Positions 62,590 to 64,000 of a DNA stretch of 64,000 nt are shown one piece after another. Source of the DNA: a bacterium (GTDB lineage Bacteria > Planctomycetota > Planctomycetia > Kolteriales > Kolteriaceae); NCBI GenBank assembly GCA_019753235.1, contig JAIELF010000040.1:62001-126000 (forward strand), in the 5' to 3' direction. Positions within the stretch are counted from its first letter, which is position 1, and each line of letters opens with the position of its first letter. The notes beneath the pieces were generated by a model. It saw only the letters and a program-made list of their open reading frames with translations. It had not been told where the DNA came from and did not search any database. A program made the translations under genes and the position numbers.

Positions 62590-63668
62590 GTCAGCGTCCT
62601 TTCCAACATAGGCCGTTCACGCACCATCCAATCCTGTAGCGATTGAAGCGTTTCGTTCAGACTCCGTTCAGGTTGCCAATCGAAGTCTCGCTGGGCTTCG
62701 GATGAATCCATGATCAAGATTCGAACATCGACCTGCGACGTGTCTGGTTCTGAGCCTATCATTAGTTGCCGTCCGGTTAGTTGCCGACAGAGTTCGGTGA
62801 GTTCCGTCAGGCTGATAGATCGTTCTGTGCCACCGCTCGCATGATAGACTTGGGCCGTCCAACGTTCCCTGCATTCGAGTTGACGAGCAACGAGTCGGCA
62901 GAGATCGTACACATCGAGACAGTCTCGAACTTGCTTACCGGTTCCACCGAATCCAATGTAGCGAAGAGGTTTGTCAAATAGATGATGCATGACCCAAAGG
63001 GCAACAACTCCTTGGTCGGCCCGCGCCATCTGCCACGGTCCGGTGACAAGTCCACAACGATTGATCAATCCTCGAATTCGGCCGGCGCCTGCGTACTCTT
63101 GCAACAACATCTCCGCTCCGAGTTTGCTTGCCCCGTAAAAGGATCGTCGCCCTTCGAGCGAGAAGTCGGGCCGAAGCCCCGAAGTTGACCAGCCCGAGGG
63201 ACAATTGGAACCATCAAGAGACCAAACGAATCGCGTCGCATCTTTTCGGTACGGAATTTCATTAACGCGTTCGATAGGGTAGACACGGCTCGTGCTTAAG
63301 AGGAGTACATCGGCTCCGAAGGAGGCTGCGAGTTCTAAGCTTCGTATCGTTCCAAGGAGATTGGTTTCCAGAACAGGAACGGGCGAGTTGATGATCCCAG
63401 CCTGCACGGAAGGCTCGGCTGCTGCGAGCACCATCACGTCGACCACAGGTGAACGGGACATGTCTTCTGCGGACCGGACATCCCCCTGGATGAACTCGAT
63501 TCCCATCCGCTTTAGTCTTGGAAGATTCTCTCGGCTTCCCTGGCGAATCAAGTTGTCGAACGCGTAGACCTCGATCGAGGGGTAGGACTCTTTAAGGAAC
63601 ACCGCGAGATTGGAGCCAATAAATCCAGCACCGCCCGTGATGAGGACTCGTCGAGCGTTGATTCCCAC
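62586..63668 (-). CDS. NAD-dependent sugar epimerase, CDP-paratose 2-epimerase-like
   Basis: 360 residues of the SDR-extended family. Rossmann motif ITGGAGFIGSNLA, catalytic Ser/Tyr/Lys in STSRVYP and FYGASKLGAE. Specific CDP-paratose 2-epimerase features are DNLIRQGSRENLPRLK, ARADQGVVALWVMHHL and GTGKQVRDCLDVYDL. Such enzymes invert C2 of CDP-paratose to give CDP-tyvelose, but relatives work on other nucleotide sugars. It begins six bases after the previous epimerase gene ends; they and the GT2 form an operon. Confidence 0.88.
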   Translation of the reverse strand: MGINARRVLITGGAGFIGSNLAVFLKESYPSIEVYAFDNLIRQGSRENLPRLKRMGIEFIQGDVRSAEDMSRSPVVDVMVLAAAEPSVQAGIINSPVPVLETNLLGTIRSLELAASFGADVLLLSTSRVYPIERVNEIPYRKDATRFVWSLDGSNCPSGWSTSGLRPDFSLEGRRSFYGASKLGAEMLLQEYAGAGRIRGLINRCGLVTGPWQMARADQGVVALWVMHHLFDKPLRYIGFGGTGKQVRDCLDVYDLCRLVARQLECRERWTAQVYHASGGTERSISLTELTELCRQLTGRQLMIGSEPDTSQVDVRILIMDSSEAQRDFDWQPERSLNETLQSLQDWMVRERPMLERTLT

Positions 63669-63674
63669 AGAGCG

Positions 63675-64000
63675 TTATCCCTTCGAGAGTCTTTTGTCGA
63701 GGCCCGTCAATACATCTTGAACGAGTTGTTCCATGGAAAAGTTCTGTTGCCAGTTAGGATAGTCGCGACCAAACAACGACGTATCGCTGATCCACCATTG
63801 GTGGTCGCCGGCCCGTGCCTGATCGCGCACGACCACATTCATCTTTTGGCCTGTGAGGTTTTCGCATAAACCAATCGCTTCCATCACCGAGCAATTGGCA
63901 CGACGCCCGCCTCCCGCATTGTACACGACGCCTGGCTTGGGATTCTGATGATACTCCCAGAACATCCGCACCAAGTCGCGAGCGTGAATGTTGTCGCGTA
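63675..64000 (-). CDS. NAD-dependent epimerase, C-terminal part (cut by window end)
   Basis: The frame is open to the window edge. Visible residues RDNIHARDLVRMFWEYHQ, YNAGGGRRANCSVMEAI and DHQWWISDTSLFGRDYPNW are typical of the C-terminal half of CDP-paratose-2-epimerase-type proteins. It is the first visible gene of the operon read leftwards and a paralog of the next gene. Confidence 0.85.
   Translation of the reverse strand, partial: RDNIHARDLVRMFWEYHQNPKPGVVYNAGGGRRANCSVMEAIGLCENLTGQKMNVVVRDQARAGDHQWWISDTSLFGRDYPNWQQNFSMEQLVQDVLTGLDKRLSKG

Noticed and set aside
1-64000. CRISPR arrays, rRNA genes, prophage or secretion system operons
   Set aside because: No regularly spaced direct repeats, no rRNA stretches and no phage structural or secretion genes were seen on reading both strands.

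Overview
The window looks like part of a Planctomycetota chromosome, order not resolved. This is an inference from the mix of genes: a diderm envelope (LpxD, LpxB, LpxL-type acyltransferases, an Mla-type lipid transporter), a flagellar hook protein, a VIT/von Willebrand protein, a gamma-carboxylase-like HTTM protein, an ECF sigma factor with a cupin partner, several conserved proteins of unknown function, and dispersed RHS debris. Gene starts are often GTG or TTG, and many neighbours overlap by 1-4 bases.

0-13.6 kb is mostly housekeeping: the end of ubiX, separate coaB and coaC genes, tRNA-Asp(GTC), an Old Yellow Enzyme reductase, an orphan CitG-type synthase, RecQ, a response regulator, and an MlaE-MlaF-MlaD (MCE) transporter operon. 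13.6-21.6 kb, minus strand, is a compact lipid A/outer-membrane operon: lpxD, lpxB, an MsbA-like exporter, two LpxL/HtrB-like acyltransferases and an ArnT-like membrane glycosyltransferase. It runs convergently into the Mla operon. Behind it are rpsG and rpsL with a terminator and candidate promoter, then queF.

23.6-34.2 kb holds a VIT-vWA protein, a TPR protein, a three-gene ABC-2 exporter, a CBM9-like protein, an ECF sigma/cupin anti-sigma pair followed by Mn-type superoxide dismutase, and a small ribbon-helix-helix/zinc-finger protein.

34.2-39.3 kb is an accessory island. It has two RHS C-terminal toxin-like tips, each followed by a small candidate immunity gene (one DUF4275-like, one ankyrin), older RHS and IS66 fragments, REP-like hairpins, and a complete DDE-transposase IS inserted in the second RHS gene. 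A third RHS tip with a small follower gene, more IS debris and the same hairpin lie at 59.7-61.7 kb.

39.3-49.4 kb holds secreted hydrolases, the HTTM/gamma-carboxylase-like protein, an orphan flgE, msrB and a Bax-inhibitor-1 family protein. 49.5-59.7 kb is a cluster of five large polytopic membrane proteins of glycosyltransferase-C type, in which two paralogous families (X and Y here) occur twice each around an ArnT-like GT39. The window ends in a minus-strand sugar operon: two CDP-paratose-2-epimerase-like proteins and a polyprenyl-phosphate type GT2. The most interesting regions are the RHS tip/immunity cassettes, above all the DUF4347-like tip with an ankyrin partner, and the interleaved X/Y membrane protein cluster.
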